Source of the DNA: an uncultured Erysipelotrichaceae bacterium
GTDB taxonomy: Bacteria > Bacillota_I > Bacilli_A > Erysipelotrichales > Erysipelotrichaceae
Assembly (NCBI GenBank): GCA_934692455.1
Contig: CAKUTY010000061.1
Span: 1-7,772, forward strand
Direction of reading: 5' to 3'
Length of the DNA stretch: 7,772 nucleotides
Shown: positions 6,206-7,772 of the stretch, piece after piece
Numbering within the stretch: the stretch's first letter is position 1
Layout of the letters: the number at the start of each line of letters is the position of its first letter
The notes under the pieces: model-generated
Told to the model about the DNA's origin: nothing
The model's database searches: none
Seen by the model: the letters and a program-made list of their open reading frames with translations, nothing else
Position numbers and translations under genes: made by a program

Positions 6206-6245
6206 ACCGAATACTCCCATAATCAACAAATAAATCTATTAATAA

Positions 6246-6264
6246 CAGGACTTGCGGCATCCTG
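6246..6264 (-). other. Hairpin in the toxin mRNA leader
   Basis: CAGGA and TCCTG form a 5-bp stem with a 9-base loop (TGCCGCAAG on the minus strand), about 28 bases upstream of the toxin ribosome site. It fits a structured leader but is short and could be incidental. Confidence 0.4.
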
Positions 6265-6274
6265 ATCAAGCCGA

Positions 6275-6303
6275 CCAGAAATAACCCTTACCTTTGCGGT
6301 TGC
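6275..6303 (-). repeat. Right arm of the long-range inverted repeat (toxin leader 5' end)
   Basis: On the minus strand this reads GCAACCGCAAAGG, then TAAGGGTTATTTCTGG, nearly the same as 6034-6058 on the + strand. It begins within a base or two of the transcription start predicted from the TGTTAAAAT element. It contains AGGGTTATTT (6288-6279), a perfect 10-nt complement of the toxin stop region. Confidence 0.75.
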
Positions 6304-6310
6304 AAGTAAC

Positions 6311-6319
6311 ATTTTAACA
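6311..6319 (-). promoter_or_regulatory. Extended -10 promoter of the toxin gene
   Basis: On the minus strand TGTTAAAAT has TGn followed by TAAAAT (five of six matches to TATAAT). The -35 region (AATTTT) is poor. Initiation near 6304 would make the mRNA start at the GCAACCGC element. The toxin and antitoxin promoters are thus both of the extended -10 kind. Confidence 0.55.
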
Positions 6320-6360
6320 TTTACATAGTTTTAAAAATTCCCATCTTTTTCCCATTTGGG

Positions 6361-6379
6361 TGTTGATAAATGTGGATAA
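6361..6379 (+). promoter_or_regulatory. Pair of DnaA-box-like sequences
   Basis: TGTGGATAA (6371-6379) is the exact reverse complement of the consensus DnaA box TTATCCACA. TGTTGATAA (6361-6369) differs by one base and lies in the same orientation, one base away. They are upstream of the toxin promoter and between the two divergent transcripts. There is no dnaA or dnaN gene and no larger box cluster, so this is not shown to be an origin. Confidence 0.5.
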
Positions 6380-6427
6380 CTAATTGTTATTTTAGGAAAT
6401 AAATAGTGAAAAAAACATTTATACTTA

Positions 6428-6456
6428 TAGACTAAACTTTTCTTTTTGTAGATAAT
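6428..6456 (+). promoter_or_regulatory. Candidate promoter of the solute-binding-domain gene
   Basis: TAGACT (6428-6433, four of six to TTGACA), a 17-base spacer and GATAAT (6451-6456, five of six to TATAAT). The predicted leader would be about 40 bases. The surroundings are AT-rich, so alternative hexamers exist. Confidence 0.4.
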
Positions 6457-6504
6457 ATAAATATAAAAAGATATAAATCATCTAAGATCATAAGGGATGT
6501 TCTA

Positions 6505-7772
6505 ATGAAAATAAATGAAATGTTTAAGAAGTTTTGGTGTTTAAGAAAACTAGTTACTTTATTAGTTACTTTTTTATGTGTTTTGACAATGTGTCCAATC
6601 AATATTATTGCTGAAGACAAACACGAAACTATTCGTGTTGGTTTTTTCCATATGGATGGTTACCATATGATTGATGAAGATGGTGACAAAAGTGGTTATG
6701 GTTATGATTTTTTACGTTTGATGGCGCGTTACTTAGATGTTGAATACGACTATGTTGGTTATGAACTAGGTTGGAAAGATATGCAAAGGATGTTGGAAGA
6801 TGGTGAGATTGATTTACTGACATCTGCTAGAAAAACGCCTGAACGTGAAGAAATATTTGATTATTCTAAGCCGATTGGTACCAATGAATGTATGATTACA
6901 GTAAGAAGTGATAATACTAAGATTATTGGTCAAAAGTATAATACATATGATGGTTTAAGAGTTGGTTTATTGAAGGGTAATAGTAGAAATAATGATTTTG
7001 AAAAGCTTGCTGACGAGAAAGGCTTTTCTTATATACCTGTTTATTTTGAAATGTTCAAGGATATGGAGGAAGCTTTACAAAATGGTGAGGTTGATGCCCT
7101 TGTTTCTTCTTCGATGCGTACAACAGATAATGAAAGAATTATTGAGAAATTTGAACCACAAGATTTTTATGCAATAGTTAAGAAGGGTAATACGGAATTA
7201 TTAGATAAGATTAATTATGCGATAGATCAAATAAATAATGCAGAAGGTGACTGGCAAAGAGAATTATTTAATCGTTATTATGCTTCTTATGATATTAAGG
7301 TTTTAAATTTTACTCCTTCTGAAGAAGAACTTATCAATTCTTATAAAAAGCCTCTTAAGGTTTTATGTGATCCTACAAGAAGACCGTATTCTTATGTTGA
7401 AGATGGCGAAATGAAGGGCATTCTTCCTGATTTTTTCAAGAATGTGGCTGATTATATTGGTCTACCTTATGAGTTTGTTATTTGTAAGGATAGAAACGAA
7501 TATATTTGGTATCAAAGTCATACCGAGTCAATTGATATCGCGATTGATGCAAGGGTAAGTGACACCACTATAGAAAAAAATCATTATGGAGCCAGTGCCC
7601 CATATATCACAATGGGCGTTGCTAGTATTATGCGAAAAGACAATAAGGGCGATATTAAAACAATCGCTACTGTAAAGCAGGGTTCTGCTAGTAATGAGAT
7701 TGAAAAGGAATATGCACCAAATGCTGAGAAGATATATTTTGATACAAGACAAGAGGCAATGAAGGCTGTAAG
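6505..7772 (+). CDS. Tandem solute-binding-domain (SBP_bac_3-type) sensor protein, 3' end outside the window
   Basis: An open frame of 422 codons runs off the window without a stop. A basic, hydrophobic N-terminus (1-36, core about KLVTLLVTFLCVLTM, then NIIAED) acts as a Sec signal or membrane anchor. The first domain (about 42-265) has the family pattern IRVGFFHMDGYHMIDEDG, SGYGYDFLRLMARYLDVEY, WKDMQRMLEDGEIDLLTSARKTPERE and LQNGEVDALVSSS. A second copy begins near 283 (PLKVLCDPTRRPYSYVEDGEMKGILPDFFKNVADYIGLPYEF) and continues to the window edge. Such domains bind amino acids or similar small solutes outside the membrane. Two in tandem on a long chain are typical of signalling receptors, where they precede a GGDEF, EAL or histidine kinase module; that part is not visible here. 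AAGGGA at 6492-6497, seven bases before ATG, supports the start. An ABC-transporter binding protein is less likely because those usually carry one domain and a lipobox. Confidence 0.85.
   Translation, partial: MKINEMFKKFWCLRKLVTLLVTFLCVLTMCPINIIAEDKHETIRVGFFHMDGYHMIDEDGDKSGYGYDFLRLMARYLDVEYDYVGYELGWKDMQRMLEDGEIDLLTSARKTPEREEIFDYSKPIGTNECMITVRSDNTKIIGQKYNTYDGLRVGLLKGNSRNNDFEKLADEKGFSYIPVYFEMFKDMEEALQNGEVDALVSSSMRTTDNERIIEKFEPQDFYAIVKKGNTELLDKINYAIDQINNAEGDWQRELFNRYYASYDIKVLNFTPSEEELINSYKKPLKVLCDPTRRPYSYVEDGEMKGILPDFFKNVADYIGLPYEFVICKDRNEYIWYQSHTESIDIAIDARVSDTTIEKNHYGASAPYITMGVASIMRKDNKGDIKTIATVKQGSASNEIEKEYAPNAEKIYFDTRQEAMKAV

Noticed and set aside
6203..6220. Longer toxin reading from the ATG at 6220
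   Set aside because: It would place the start codon on top of the GGGAG ribosome site and has no ribosome site of its own; the M-x-S-Y-E start at 6205 fits the family.
6338..6379. A replication origin around the DnaA-like boxes
   Set aside because: Only two boxes, no dnaA/dnaN neighbours and no further cluster are visible, so an origin call is not supported.
6531..6615. Lipoprotein signal in the tandem-SBP protein (LTMC, residues 27-30)
   Set aside because: The residue before Cys is Met rather than Gly, Ala or Ser, and the hydrophobic stretch continues past it, so a plain signal peptide or anchor is more likely.
6432..6823. Two minus-strand open frames of about 60 codons
   Set aside because: Both are antisense to the clearly coding solute-binding protein and its leader. 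The second is His/Asn/Ser-rich in the way expected from reading the gene backwards.

Overview
The window reads as an AT-rich, low-GC Bacillota (Firmicutes) chromosome segment. Strong AGGAG-type ribosome sites, TTGACA/TATAAT promoters, a DeoR-family fruR/fruK/fruA cluster and a holin-like type I toxin all fit this. A class such as Erysipelotrichia or a Lachnospiraceae-type Clostridia is plausible, but the sequence alone does not settle it. No tRNA, rRNA, CRISPR array, transposase or integrase was seen.

Left part (1-2168, + strand). A possible 3' end of an unrecognised gene (1-123) is followed by a 245-base gap with a weak promoter and a LexA-box-like sequence. Next comes a GyrI-like small-molecule-binding-domain protein (369-1004), then a seven-helix membrane protein ending in a GGDEF diguanylate cyclase domain (1092-2168). 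This gene meets the convergent fruR gene at a perfect palindrome that contains both stop codons and should terminate both transcripts.

Middle part (2154-5997). This is a textbook fructose module. A DeoR-family regulator (fruR, minus strand) is divergent from fruK (1-phosphofructokinase) and fruA (fused IIA-IIB-IIC PTS permease). FruA imports fructose as fructose 1-phosphate, FruK converts this to fructose 1,6-bisphosphate, and FruR most likely senses fructose 1-phosphate. The shared intergenic region holds two near-consensus promoters and 10-bp-spaced direct repeats that look like FruR sites. The IIA-IIB linker of FruA is encoded by a 12-bp tandem repeat.

Right part (5998-7772). The roughly 560 bases between fruA and the last gene are not empty. 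On the minus strand they encode a 29-residue holin-like membrane toxin (6116-6205) with an upstream extended -10 promoter. A convergent + strand RNA with its own extended -10 promoter starts just after the fruA terminator, and the two transcripts would overlap at a bidirectional terminator: a complete candidate type I toxin-antitoxin module. Repeated 5' elements and a 10-nt long-distance complementarity in the toxin mRNA suggest translational control by RNA folding. Upstream of the toxin promoter lies a pair of DnaA-box-like sequences. The last gene (6505 to the window end, incomplete) encodes a secreted or membrane-anchored protein with tandem bacterial solute-binding (SBP_bac_3-type) domains, probably the sensor half of a signalling receptor.
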